A stretch of 64,000 nucleotides of DNA. It comes from Solen grandis (lineage: Eukaryota > Mollusca > Bivalvia > Adapedonta > Solenidae). Shown in pieces: positions 1 to 11,169 of the stretch. The translations under genes were made by a program, and so were the position numbers. The notes below the pieces were generated by a model. That model saw only the letters and a list, made by a program, of their open reading frames with translations. It did not search any database and had not been told where the DNA came from. The stretch spans positions 49,787,040-49,851,039 of the forward strand of contig CM037788.1 of NCBI GenBank assembly GCA_021229015.1, in the 5' to 3' direction. How positions within the stretch are numbered: position 1 is the stretch's first letter; the number at the start of each line of letters is the position of its first letter.

Positions 1-1199
1 AATTGTAAGAAAAACTTGCCTATCCCTTTACAAACTGCATATGTTTGCAAAATTATTCCTGCACATCTGGCATCCAAATGACGTCATCCTGGGAAATACC
101 CAGTATAATCACGCGCTGTAGACGGAAGCGCTCGATTGTGAAACAGAATATGTCTGTACTTAGACTGAGTTCTAGTTTTCGTATTTTATTCATTATGTCG
201 AATTTTTTAACTAATGCATGCGTATGATATCATAATATTTGCATTGAAAGGTGAATTTAGGTTCTGAAAAGTATACAGCCTGGTATACAGATAGACAGTA
301 GCAGTAGTATTCAAATGGTCTTTTTACAGGCACCTTACCTAGCAAAACACACGGAGCAAATCAAGCACATCAGTTGTACTTCATAAACGGCCATGCAAAT
401 TAAAATGGATCAATTTATGATTAGAACCAATAAGTCTGGGCAAGCCCAGCCCAGCAATACCCAAAATAAATGTAAACCTAAGGCCGAAAGAGATCAAGAA
501 TATGACAAAAAATGCAAGCGATCCTTTCAAACAAACTGGCTAGTTTAGCTGGATGAATGCAGACGACACTGATGCAGTTTTCTGTACGGTATGTAAGCAG
601 CTGAGGTTCCCTAACTTGCTGATCAATCTTCAGCATTGTCCATTGGGTGGAAAGATGTACAAGTAACTCTAGTTAACTCAAGTAGGTCAACTGAACTCGC
701 TCAGTGTTACTGAATGATCTGAAATCAGACTTAAAAACTGTCAGCATGTATGAATTAACAAGAAAAAAATATGCTTACACATTGTTCATTGTGGCACTAT
801 AAATGTTACTTTAGGGTAAAAATCAATTTAAACACAATTATAATGGGACAAGTGAACATTGCTGACGAACAAAGAAGATTTTTTCAGTTTACTTGTCTGG
901 GGACAAGTAGGAATTTGGAGATTTCCACACCCCTGCAGCTGTTAGTTAACATCTGGTTTCAAGATACAGACAAATCAATAAGAGCACAATTTGTAACAAC
1001 ATGTCCAAACAATAGCCAATCTGATACACTGACAGACACAGGCTGTTCAGAATGTAGCTCACCTTGAGAAAGTTGCACTCTGTTGAGCTAAGAAAGTAAT
1101 GATGAAAATTCAAAATTATATGATGAAAGAGAGAGAAAAAAGGAGACAACAGATTAAATTAATATGATGAAAGAGAGAGAGAGAGAAAAGGAGACAAAC
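1..1199. other. PSMD9 intron, left edge of window
   Basis: No exon was recognised. A GA-rich direct duplication of about 50 bp sits at 1118-1200 (GATGAAAGAGAGAG and AGGAGACAA repeated). The next PSMD9 exon, expected to begin Gly-Leu and continue the PDZ domain, was looked for on the minus strand and not found here, so it probably lies outside the window. Confidence 0.5.
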
Positions 1200-1393
1200 A
1201 GCTCTGTCAGCTGGGGAGCCCTCCTCCACACTGTTGATGGTTCCCAGCTCTGGCAGTCTGACAGCCTCACTAGTGGGTGTGGTGGTGGTTGCTGGTTCCC
1301 TGGACTGGGTGGCACCAGCACGAGCCTGGGCATGTATGTTGTACAGTTCCTCCTCTATCTCCTGCATTACATCCGTGTAGTCATTCTGCAGAC
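1200..1393 (-). CDS. PSMD9: PSMD9 coding exon 3 (end tentative)
   Basis: The acceptor is CATGTCAG. Two bases complete the split Cys codon, then 64 codons run [30 protein letters not shown], a Thr-rich linker and [13 protein letters not shown]. The protein should continue Gly-Leu into the PDZ domain, so I end the exon at a weak GTTTGT donor (phase 0). This donor abuts a GA-rich microsatellite, two imperfect copies of which follow at 1120-1200. Reading on in frame gives only low-complexity residues and no family match. Confidence 0.8.
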
Positions 1394-4182
1394 CTGACAT
1401 GTGTGTAAATACCTCCTCAAACACTTCCTCATAGGCAACACAAATATTACTCTGACAAATTTTGTATACATCAAGTTCAACAATTCCTTGAGGTGAATGT
1501 TTAAAAATATGCTGAGGGAGTTGTAATGGTTGATCTGCATCATATTCATATTATGTCATCATGTGTACAGGTTTTAATAAAGTGTTTGTTCTGTATTTAT
1601 TCTTTCATTAATGTACTGGGCCCACTCTTCGTGATAGGTTTTGTTGAAAACTTTGCCAAACCTGCCTTGAATGCTTCTAAGATGGCTGTTTTGAGAAACA
1701 GAGGGAATGGCGAGCGCTCTCATATATAGTTCATAGACATCTCCTTCTAAGTCTTAATTAACAAACTTTTAATTAAATAAAGTCAATAAGTGGGTTACAA
1801 AACTAAAATTTGTGCAACATTTCATGTTCAATAAGCAAGAAAAAACACACACACATGCACAAAATTAAGGTTTCTGATAATTCCATTACTAAATGAATGT
1901 ATTAAACCTCATAAAGCTGGCCTATTACATATAACAGACTCACAGTTGATCTGATGCCTGGCATGTCTAACTGAGTAAACATCAATATCAGCCCTGGGAA
2001 AGCCTTCAGCATCCACCAGTGGTGCTGTCATCCCTACTGACTGTTGCTGGAATGAAAGAATTCTCACACATTAGCAAAAAATATACTAATTGATGTTGAG
2101 TATTTTAAATATATCAAAAATAAATTAAGAAAAATATTAAGAAGAACCAAATTTCCTCCTTTATTTCAAGTGCTATATTAACTGATTTAATTCAAAAATT
2201 ATTTAAAATGATTATTTGATGTTTTATTTATTTAGATCTTGCGGTCAAGGATACCCCATGAAAGTGCAAGCACTTAGTTCCAGTGGGGTCCTTTCTTTTT
2301 GCTGAAGAGATGTAGGAGAGACAATGGTTGGATTGCAGTCATGTTACAAGTGTCCATCAAATGCTGCACATATGCAAGTTTTTAACTTTTGTAACTCACT
2401 AGTCCAGGTGCTATAAACTCTATCAATAAGCTATTGCGCCATTTTTTTTTCTTTTCAATAAATGTATGTCTTCATATTTACCAATTTGTCATTTTTCTTT
2501 TAGTGAAATAAAAGAAAGATGACAACAAATCTATATTGCTGAAATAATGAGCTTTTTTTGTTATTGTTTTTTTGTCGGATTTGGTGGTGTGATGAAACAA
2601 CACTTTGTATAAAGAGTATCACGGTTATTCAGTAACCATTCAGTAGTTGTTTTATTTGTGCTTAAAGTAATTAAAATTGCACAGTTTGCTAGAATTTATG
2701 GTGAATCCCCTAACATTGGATAAATCTAAAAATAGTAACATTTTTGGGGAACACAGTAAAGTTGGTTCTACATTGTTAAAAAAATATGTCTACATTTCTG
2801 GGGGAACATCGACTAGCCTCGCAGCCATGCTACACGAGTGTTACAAAGCAACAAAATCAGTATTTTGTCCTTACACTTTCCTATTATTAATCTTTGAGAG
2901 TTATCCAATTTATTTACACTCAAAAGAAGATGCTGTAGTCTGTTCACATTTATTGAGGACATAAGTTACATGTGAACAACGTGGTATATGGCCCTAGGCT
3001 AAGACAACTTCATAGCTGGGTGTAGTAATAAGGGGGACTCTTTGACATACCTGATTCAATGATAATATTGCAGCATCAATAAAGGGCAGGGGATTTCACT
3101 GCCCAAATTAAAACTGTGCATTTTTGTTAGCACCATTTCATAAGTCTTAGATTTAATAGCTTTTTATTTTTTTTTTTGTCATTTCTGTAGAGTTTGTTTA
3201 ATTCAGCTATGCAGGTCACATTTTAAACTGTTGTTGTTCACAACAATTTTATCTTCTTTTTTTGTGAAAAACTTGGTTTATTTGCATTATTTTAATGTCA
3301 TTTTATGCCATCAAAGGCTAACTGATGGCCAGTTAACCTAAAAACTCTTCTTCACTCGGGTAGGGTATTACTTGTGGTCGTATATTACCGGGTATTCACA
3401 AATAAGAAGGATATTGGTTTCATGAATTCTGCCTCAATATCACCTGTATACTAAAAGTAAACACATACTGTGTGCTATCTGTCAAAACTTTAAAACCTTA
3501 GGTATAAGCTATTTCCAAGTGAGAATTTGCATTTCTTCTAAAATGCCCTTTTAACAACCAAAATTCTATGGAAATTTAAAATATTTTCTACCCGACTTAT
3601 TTCGAAACAATAATTAAAAAATAAATATACACAACATAATTAAAAATCATTCTAAATGTTGCATGACAGCATAATGAACGTCACAGAAAATTTATCATGA
3701 TGATATTTGATCTAAAAAGTTTACTAGAGGTGAAGTTTATATATGCATTGGTAATACCCTACCAAGAAATTTCTGAAATATATTACGTAGTGTTTACATT
3801 GTCAATATTTTTATCAAAGAGAAATTGTTCCTAGAGAAGTGACAATCATTTACTTTATCAATGAAATGTTGAGGATTACTGAAAGATAAATTTTTCATGT
3901 GTGTGCTTCTTCTTCTATTTGTAACTTATTTCTGAAAGCTAAATACCACGGTAATACAACCCACCAGGATATATAAAATTTGGTAGACTATTTCGCAAAA
4001 ACCAATGATGTTTATATTTTGACAATCACGTTGGTGATGAAGCTAACTTTTCAGTATGTATAGCGTAGCTAAATTAATGATTGTCTTACTGAATCTAGAA
4101 CTTCGTTTAAAGCCTTTATTTCAGCTTCAATTTCTTCCCTTTTTTTAATGAGCTGATTCATTTTCTCTGTGGACGCAGCCAT
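1200..4182 (-). CDS. PSMD9: 26S proteasome assembly chaperone PSMD9 (p27), 5' part of gene
   Basis: Three coding exons (4182-4090, 2046-1944, 1393-1200) join in phase to about 130 residues that follow PSMD9 along their length. PSMD9 is a non-ATPase chaperone of proteasome base assembly: an N-terminal coiled coil followed by a PDZ-like domain. Visible here are the start [20 protein letters not shown], a conserved block with [16 protein letters not shown], then [15 protein letters not shown] and the helix [12 protein letters not shown], an Ala/Thr-rich linker, and the beginning of the PDZ domain ([13 protein letters not shown]). The family is usually about 200-220 residues, so roughly 80 C-terminal residues must lie left of base 1. 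The family assignment is strong; the last splice donor is weak. Confidence 0.88.
1944..2046 (-). CDS. PSMD9: PSMD9 coding exon 2
   Basis: The acceptor is ...TTTCATTCCAG and the donor GTGAGT; 34 codons plus one base (phase 1 exit). It carries the most conserved block of the family, [20 protein letters not shown], followed by VRHARHQIN. The phase 1 exit joins exon 3 to give Cys-Leu-Gln-Asn-Asp. Confidence 0.9.
2047..4089 (-). other. PSMD9 intron 1
   Basis: AT-rich intron without other exons that I could recognise. A 13-bp inverted pair, GGTAGGGTATTAC near 3358 and GTAATACCCTACC near 3751, brackets about 410 bp and could mark an old MITE; the internal sequence shows nothing more. Confidence 0.45.
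4090..4182 (-). CDS. PSMD9: PSMD9 coding exon 1
   Basis: The ATG is at 4182-4180 and the exon is exactly 31 codons, ending at a GTAAGA donor (phase 0). It encodes a charged, Lys/Glu-rich helix beginning [10 protein letters not shown], as expected for the coiled coil that starts PSMD9. The start is taken as this Met because the family begins its coiled coil close to the N-terminus. Confidence 0.87.
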
Positions 4183-4474
4183 TTTGAACTGGTTTGTTTT
4201 GCGGGTCATCCCATACGTGATGATCTCCCCTTGCAAGAGCGATTTTCAAAGTTTCATTTGTGAAGTGCCAACTCAAAGGACCGTAATTAAAATTAGACAT
4301 GACAAACGAATAGTATATAACCAATCTTCCTAATCTATTTATATGTTTACCTATTATTTTCAAAACATCAGCTGTCTAGAGGCGTTCCTACATATACTAA
4401 TTACATGTGAATCAAAATCTAACATAAAATCTAGATTAACACCCAATAAATTCTTCATCACGCAATGTTTCCTG

Positions 4475-4680
4475 TGCCTGGTGCCTGGATAACATAGTGG
4501 TTATGCGCTTCGTTTCTCACCAATGCGTCCTGGGTTCGATTCCTGGTCACGTACGTGAGAGGGTACAGTTGTCTCCTGTCTAGACACACGTGGGTTTTCT
4601 CCGGGCTCTCCGGTTCCCTCCTACAATAATGCACATACGCCGCCACCAGAGCCACCGAGAGTGATTATTATCTAGGCTGT
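4475..4680 (+). mobile_element. tRNA-derived SINE, family B, plus orientation
   Basis: The head resembles a tRNA gene with pol III promoter boxes: an A-box-like TGGATAACATAGTGGTTATG and a B box GGGTTCGATTCC. The body reads through GTCTAGACACACGTGGG and TTCTCCGGGCTCTCCGGTTC. A second copy lies inverted at 49190-49380, so this is a dispersed element and not a functional tRNA; no cloverleaf with an acceptor stem closes. Confidence 0.75.
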
Positions 4681-5350
4681 AAGAACTTGTTTTGTAATCG
4701 ATGTGTTCGTCTTTAGGTCTATAGATGCGACAATGTGGGGTATGGTGTGTGTTGTGTGTCTGTCAACTTCCGCTTTCAGCTCCACCTTGCATTAGGTGAA
4801 ATAGAAGACGAGTACGTAAGTCTTCCCTGCCAGTACATAGCCTCTCCGTAGTCAAGTCCCATGCAGTGCCTCCACGTTGCGACGCCGGAAATTGAGCACC
4901 TTGTGGCCTCAAGCTGAATTGCAGGGGACTGGGGGGAGGTCTGTCCCTAGACATGTGGCAAGCCAGGCCCACCAACGTATGGTTATGCCCTGATGCCCAT
5001 GAGTAGACTCCCATGAACAGACCCCCAGCTATGGGCAAATAGCCCCTGTGCTTCCAGGGTAGGTATTTTGGCCAGGAGCTAAGGGAAGGGTAACCCACGG
5101 ATGGATCAGCAACTTGGGGAGCTGGTATTTTCATATAATGACCGAATGGCTGTACGAAAACAGCTAATGCTCCAATAGGAAAAAGCTGCAGCAATTACAA
5201 TGCGGAGTCAGAAGTACTCATAAAAGCCATTTCTATAGTTGAAGACCTTGTAGAGAAGAGCTCATGTGTTGTCTTCCTTAAGACTCTCAATATGTTATAC
5301 AACCCTTGACCAACACCGAGACACCGCAGCTAGCCTGAGCACTGCATCAG
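4681..5350. other. Sequence without recognised gene, possible retroelement remnant
   Basis: A 143-codon open frame exists on the minus strand (5194-4763), but its Pro/Gly/Ser-rich product matches no family I know. Its position directly before an RNase H relic suggests decayed retroelement sequence. I do not call it a gene. Confidence 0.3.
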
Positions 5351-5930
5351 TTGAGTATAACATGCAGTGTTGCACTAAAGGCAGACAAACTAGCAAAGCT
5401 TGGAGCGCAGTCTGAACAGCCCAACAACAATGTAAGCTACAATGAGAAAGTAGCCACTACACAGACCAGAGCAAGTTGTCATGCTCAGACTGTGATCAGG
5501 TCACAACAGACTGAAGTACAAGCTGGTACCATCACCGCTCTGTACAGGAAGAACAAGCTGTTACTATCACCGCTCTGTACAGGAAGAACAAGCTGGTACT
5601 ATCACCGCTCTGTACAGGACCGAAGTACAAGCTGGTACTATTACCACTCTGTACAGGAAGTACAAGCTGGTACCATCACCGCTATGTACAGGAAGTACAA
5701 GCTGGAACCATCACCGCTATGTACAGGAAGTACAAGCTGGTACTATCACCACTCTGTCCATGTGGCGAAGAAGAACAGACCACATCCTTCAAAAATGCAA
5801 ACAGCAGGACCTGGAGAGAACAGCAACACGACCATCAGAAACTCCAATGAACCAAAAACTGTATGGTGACCTGGAGGATCTGAAGATGACCACAAAGTTC
5901 AAATCTGTGATTGGACTGACAGAGTAGGGC
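5351..5930 (+). pseudogene. Non-LTR retrotransposon 3' relic (RNase H end plus C-terminal domain)
   Basis: The plus strand encodes KADKLAKLGAQSEQP followed by NNNVSYNEK, which matches the end of a LINE-encoded RNase H domain (usual pattern: A-D-x-L-A-K-x-G, then SY-x-E). Past a minisatellite another frame gives a Cys-containing tail with HILQKCKQQDLERT, LYGDLEDLK and TKFKSVIGLT, the usual end of such polyproteins in mollusc-type LINEs. Frames change between the blocks and the upstream catalytic RNase H residues are not visible. The 3' end is A-rich. Dead copy. Confidence 0.65.
5513..5762 (+). repeat. 35-bp minisatellite inside a LINE relic
   Basis: About seven copies of a 35-bp unit containing GAAGTACAAGCTGGTACCAT, CACCGCT(C/A)T and GTACAG. 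Units differ by point changes, and one copy has an extra CCG. It interrupts the LINE reading frame between the RNase H end and the C-terminal domain. The unit is not a multiple of three, so each copy shifts frame. Confidence 0.85.
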
Positions 5931-5972
5931 GAACAGGAAAAAAATCGATGTAAAATAAATAAAGTTTAAACT

Positions 5973-6870
5973 TTAATTAGGATATTTCAATATTTTGGAT
6001 TTTTTCTTGCCAAGAGCATTTCCCTGAAATTTCTCCAGATTTGCCTTCATTTGATTTTTACCAAACCAGTCGAAAAGTTTAAAGCTGTAATTTTCAAAAG
6101 TTGTTACCAAATCAGACAAGGGGGTTGCATATGAAAATGTATTGTCGTCTGCATAATTGTACAATTGGCTTTAAGTGACATCCAAAGATGGGATGTTTTT
6201 TTTGTACATTTATTATACACAAACTATAAACAGAGCATACTTTATTCATGCATAAATTCTATAAGATCTAACAGTCTAGTCTGTGAGGGTTCCATGCATT
6301 GATGCTGGCCACGCACCACTGGTCAATACATCATTAATAAAGATGTTAAAAAGAATCGACCCGGTGTAGAGCCCTGTTGCAGGCCATTAATCACTACATT
6401 TGTTTCCAATTTTGACATATTGTTTCCTGTTAGAAAGGTAACTTTTAATGAGTTTCAAAGCATGTTCAGAAACACCATAAGATTGCATTTTCAATAACAA
6501 TAAATCATGTGGTAAACAGTCGAATGTTCGAGACATCCATCAAAATGGCTGCCAGATATTGATTTCTATCTCAAAATATTTCCAATCCGCAATAAGTTTT
6601 AAAAAGGTTGTATTGCAACCATAGTTTGGTCTAAAGACACTAAGAAAAAATATAACAGTAGCTGCTTATAGATAGCTCTCTCAAATACCTTTGACATCAC
6701 AGATAATTACTTTTACTGTTTTTCTTGTGTATGGGGACCAATCCATCTGTTTTCATGTTATCTGGGAAAGTTGACTCCTGTAGACATTTATTTATCAGAG
6801 CAGTCAATGGTCGAGCAATTACAGGCGACGCCATCTTTAACATTTTAACAGAGATTTGTCATGTCCTGTT
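5973..6870 (-). pseudogene. Jockey/CR1-like LINE reverse transcriptase relic
   Basis: The minus strand gives fragments in the order of a LINE reverse transcriptase. N-terminal: PVIARPLTALINKCLQEST, FPDN-K, LVPIHK (about 6740-6860). Middle: GVSEHALKLIKSYLSNRKQY and a QQGS-PGSILFNIFIND block (about 6300-6490). Catalytic: YNYADDNTFSY with DWFGKNQMKANLEKFQ (6164-5973), where YADD is the RT metal-binding motif. Stops and frame changes separate the blocks, and both the 5' endonuclease and the 3' end are missing. It faces the RNase H relic at 5351-5930 tail to tail, so the two are separate insertions. Confidence 0.75.
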
Positions 6871-7470
6871 CCCCTTAAACCCCCCCCCCTCCCCACACAC
6901 ACACACACAAAAAAAGTCAAGTCAAAGACAAAGTGTTGTTTATTATGTTAAAATCTCAAGCCTATACACATAACATATTTTGAGCAAAAGTCTATGTAAT
7001 TCTGGAAACCCCCCCCCCCCCTCCCCCTCGTATACACATTATTCTTTATGACATGCAAACATAAGTATGTGATGACAGGTATACATCAGTTTAATACAAT
7101 TTATGTACATAATGGCATATTATAAGTACAGCCATACATATTCTATATTGTTTTGCATATAATTGAACATACAATGTCACGAAAACGTATTTCTTAATCT
7201 GATTGCATAGAACATATGCATTGCGAATCTTTTAGGAACATTTTCATTTCTACACGACACAAGTGTATATTTTTTTCAACAGAAAAACTAGAACTGTCGC
7301 CTAGGTGCAGACTTACACCCCCGCCAACCCAGTTAAAGGTTCAACTCCTGCTCATGACAAACGTATATAGATTACACTTGTGTAACGATAAATCCAATCA
7401 AGTTTTGTTAGTATCCATCAAGTAGTGTAGAAGGAGCCCACTTTAATTACATGTATGTACATGTAAATGA
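6871..7470. other. No gene; homopolymer C and CA tracts
   Basis: C-rich runs at about 6880-6895 and 7009-7027 and a short CA run near 6895-6908. No coding signal was recognised. Confidence 0.5.
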
Positions 7471-7479
7471 GATGCAAAC

Positions 7480-8268
7480 TTGTTCAAATGAGCATAATCT
7501 TACAAAAAAGGGAGATGACCCAATCTGTTATAGATTACGCACATCTTCAATTTGTTATGTTGAATGCAAGCAAGTTTTATTGAAATACAACCAGTAGTTC
7601 TCAAGCAGTAGCTGGCAATAAACATGAGCTACCAAGATGGTCAAAGGGGCATAATTTTCCAAAAAGTGGAAATAACCAAACCTGATATAGATTTCGCTAA
7701 TCTACAATGTGTAACGATTAATCCCGGCAAGTTACATTGAAATACATTCAGTAGTTACAGAGAAGTAGCCGACAGATCATTATGGTAGTAGCTGGCAACG
7801 TACATGAGCTACCATAACGGTCAATGGAGCATAATTTTCAAAAAAGGGAGATTACCCAACCTGTCACAGATTTCGCACATGTACAATGTGTCACGATTAC
7901 TCCCAGCAAGTTTTATTGAAATACATCTAGTAGTCACAGTGGAGTAGCCGGCAGATCGTTATGGTAGTAGCTGACAATGTACATGAGCTACCAAAAGGTC
8001 AAAAGGGCAAACTTTTCCAAAAAGGGGAGATAACCCAATCTGTTATAGATTATGCACATCTACAATGTGTATTGTTGAATGCAAGCAAGTTTTATTAAAA
8101 TCCGCCCAGTAGTTGTGGAAGAGTCGCCGGCAGATCGTTATGGTAGAAGCTGGCAATGTACATGAGCTACCAAACAGTCAAAGGAGATAATTTTCCGAAA
8201 AGGGGAGATAACCCAACCTGTTATAGGTTACGCACATCTACAATGTGTAATGATTTATCCCAGCAAAT
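7480..8268 (+). repeat. 179-bp tandem repeat, at least four and a half copies, running into a gap
   Basis: The phrase CATGAGCTACC recurs at 7623, 7803, 7982 and 8161 (spacing 180, 179, 179). Each unit also holds AGATAACCCAA, a TTATAGATTACGCACATCTA block, CAATGTGTAACGATTA and CAAGTTTTATTGAAATACA. A more diverged copy starts near 7480. The array is cut by the assembly gap, so the true copy number is unknown. Confidence 0.85.
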
Positions 8269-8368
8269 NNNNNNNNNNNNNNNNNNNNNNNNNNNNNNNN
8301 NNNNNNNNNNNNNNNNNNNNNNNNNNNNNNNNNNNNNNNNNNNNNNNNNNNNNNNNNNNNNNNNNNNN
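8269..8368. other. Assembly gap, 100 N
   Basis: Exactly 100 N, the conventional placeholder for a scaffold join of unknown size. A tandem array lies to the left and the right half of a MITE to the right. Confidence 0.97.
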
Positions 8369-8456
8369 TTGGTAAGGTTTAACTGTGGTTTTCTGCAGAT
8401 CAGGCTTTATGTGATACCTATTGAGGGCGTCAAAATGAGTCTATATGAGGAAAGGG
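8369..8456 (+). mobile_element. Right half of a TTAA MITE, left half lost in the gap
   Basis: From TTGGTAAGGTTTAACTGTGG to ATGAGGAAAGGG|TTAA this matches the right half of the complete MITE at 23931-24192 almost base for base. Its left half and left TIR must lie in, or be lost to, the adjacent 100-N gap. Confidence 0.8.
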
Positions 8457-8856
8457 TTAATGACTTAACATAAGGTCGACAGCAGCTTGGTATATACCCT
8501 ATGGCCGTTTGTCCTGCTAATCCTATTAGGATTCCAATAACTGAGATGGCGGGCAAACTTAGAAGCTTTGACACAAAATTGATGAAAGTTTAAATAATTG
8601 TTATTTTTTATTAGCAGTTTTTTTTGTGGTGTTAGTGGGAAAATACATTGAAAAAAGAAAGAAATATCAGAGTCCGTGTATTTGCCTTGATGTCTGGCCA
8701 TTGTTGTAATGATACACACAAATATGATGCTAAACTTGGTCAGATAACGAAAGGGTCTTGAGGAGAGATACATGCTAATAAAACACGAGTTACTTGACCA
8801 ATCACACACATTTTTATTTTCTCATCGAATATCTAAAATGGCATTTATATTGACTT

Positions 8857-8996
8857 GGCTTGCGGTAGATAGTTGGCTCTACCCGGATGCCTCCTTGCAT
8901 TCGGGGTCTTCCTCCACCTGTAATTAGCTGGACGTCGCTATATGACTGAAATACTGTCGAAGCGACGGTAAACCCAAACAGTCAAGTCAAGTCAAG
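8857..8996 (+). mobile_element. SINE family A, 5'-truncated, with 12-bp target duplication
   Basis: The family A body is in plus orientation, starting GGCTTGCGGTAGATAG and ending in an (AGTCA)n-like tail GTCAAGTCAAGTCAAG. The tRNA-like head is missing. The direct repeat TTATATTGACTT flanks it at 8845-8856 and 8997-9008, which is clear evidence of retrotransposition and of truncation on arrival. Confidence 0.88.
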
Positions 8997-9239
8997 TTAT
9001 ATTGACTTATTAAAAATTTCCTATATGATATATCTCATAAAGGTTTTCAAAGAATGAAAATCTCAATTTTAACTTTTCTTTCATGTCCCTAAATGTGTTG
9101 TTTCTTGTGCGACAGACAAGCTTAACATCGTGAAAACAACAACAACAACAACAACAAAAACAGATTTATTTTTATTTATCTGTACTATATATAATGACAT
9201 ACTCTGTAAAAAATCCATAAACTATGTAATTATTCACTA

Positions 9240-9480
9240 ACTTTCTTCATAAAACATGAATATAGAAAATTAGGGAAATGGCTCGGTAGTACCCAATCTA
9301 AATAATAATGGATATCGACTCAGTAACCCATTATACAGAAGATAGATAACCAATGTTCTTGCGTGTAATAGCTCCATAAAGACACAGAAATGACAAAATT
9401 CTCATAATCATTTCATTTGTAGACAGGTTCGTCCTTAGTTAGCATTTACATGTGATTGAAAAAAGATTGATTTTGTGCAT
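9240..9480 (+). repeat. Diverged dispersed repeat, copy 1
   Basis: It shares order and wording with 14670-14910: TAGAAAATTA.GGAA, TAGCTCCATAAA.ACA, GAATGACAAAAT-type text, TTCATT and GTGATTGAAAAA.GAT. No ends or TIRs could be fixed, so its class is unknown. Confidence 0.55.
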
Positions 9481-10647
9481 AAGTATATCCACTTGATTCT
9501 GTTATCCGTTTATCTAAAGTACACACATTAGCTCATCTGAAATGGGTGCCAATCAGTTTTTTTTTAAATTAATGTTGTTCGTTGTAGTCAGTAATATATT
9601 GTATTTAAAGACGCTTGCTATAGTAACAGTTTTTTTACTATAAAGACATTGAAGGAAAGTTAAAACTAACGGAGAGAATTTTCTCATTTTTGCATGATTA
9701 TAGAGAATCACACTAGAAACAAATTTATGGCAAAAATGAGGGTCCCCTTTCTACTTTTTGAGTGAAAGTGAGGGTTTGCTCTTATATGTCATTCTTTAGT
9801 GTAGGTATCAACGTATTTTAAATACGTATTTAACTAGAAAATGCCGTGATTAATTTGTCTTTTGGTAACAACAAAATTTAAAAATGGTATTTCTAATCTA
9901 CAATGATCTTTGCAAAAAAATAACCGCCTCTAAAATTTTTGTGTTTTAAATTTGTCACAAGGTATAGAAAGTGGTGTGATAAGTTACATATATCATCTCA
10001 CATCTTCGGCATTAACATGGGTTGTTGTGGCTTATAAAGAACCGACCGTGTGACAAAATATAAGATGTTACCTTAACCATTCCGCCATATCTCTGACAGT
10101 GATATCCATCACAATACAATCGACTAATCACGACATTAACGGATATTTTATAGTGATTGGCCGATGATTTAATGTTTAGTAATGGTTGGCACCTAACACA
10201 CGGTACATTAATCAGTTATACTCTCTGATACTCTGTGACAGTGATACATAATTATGTTTCAGAACTAGATACAGCACCTGTCTAGCTATTTCTACAGATT
10301 CATCTTCACGCTACGAAATATTTCAAGTCTAGCAAATGATCGACGTGTCTCTTTCCAAATAAAACTTGACGATAATTTTAAATACCTTAACCTTACTGAG
10401 CCGATCATATCTGCATGACCAGGGTTGAATTTTCTGTGAATCTTTTTTCCCTTTCAATACGTATTTTTTCTCTTTCTTAAATAATCTGACTTAAGTAATG
10501 AGTGATGATAGTTGACTATTTATGCCCTTGTGTTGTGTTGCAGTAAAATGTGTAAGAATAAATCCTATTTACGGCAAAGCACAGTATGAGTTATGTTAGT
10601 TACATTGCTATCAAATCAATCAGTGTATTTGTGTGTGAATCGCACAG
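9481..10647. other. AT-rich intergenic, nothing recognised
   Basis: I see no coding signal, splice pairs or element ends here. Confidence 0.45.
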
Positions 10648-10659
10648 TCTAAAAATTTA

Positions 10660-10796
10660 GACTAGACTAGACTATTTGAGTTTACCGTCGCTTCGACAGT
10701 ATTTCAGTCATATAGCGACGTCCAGCTAATTACAGGTGGAGGAAGACCCCGAATGCACGGAGGCATCCAGGTAGAACCACCGACCTACCGCAAGCC
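10660..10796 (-). mobile_element. SINE family A, 5'-truncated, with 12-bp target duplication
   Basis: Family A body reading ACCGTCGCTTCGACAGTATT, AGCGACGTCCAGCTAATTAC, GAGGAAGACCCCGAATGC and ACCACCGACCTACCGCAAGC. The tRNA-like head beyond that is absent. TCTAAAAATTTA flanks it on both sides (10648-10659 and 10797-10808). Confidence 0.88.
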
Positions 10797-11169
10797 TCTA
10801 AAAATTTATAATTGTATTGGATAATTATATTTTTTCCTGAGTTCCCGGTAAAATGGATAGCATAATAAAAAGTGGAATTCAGATTCAACGATTTTTGGTT
10901 ATATTACAGTACAATATATTGGTTACATTACAGTACAATATCTATTTTCTCTTGAAGTATTCTTATATATTTAATGAATTAGAGCATAATCTAAAAGATA
11001 TTCCAGGTTTGTCATTTTAACAAATTTTCTAATTTAAATTCTTTTTTTTAAAACGTTTATTATATTACATTTTTAGACTGACTCACTAGGGTATCGTTCC
11101 ATTCCTGGATAAACTGATCTCTTAATTCTGTTTTATATTATTCAAGAAATTGTTATTAATTTCCACAAA

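Noticed and set aside
4475..4560. Functional tRNA gene
   Set aside because: A and B boxes are present, but no acceptor stem closes and a related inverted copy with the same body exists at 49187-49380; it is a SINE head.
4763..5194. 143-codon minus-strand frame as a gene
   Set aside because: No recognisable domain, and surrounded by SINE and LINE remnants; more likely chance or old retroelement.
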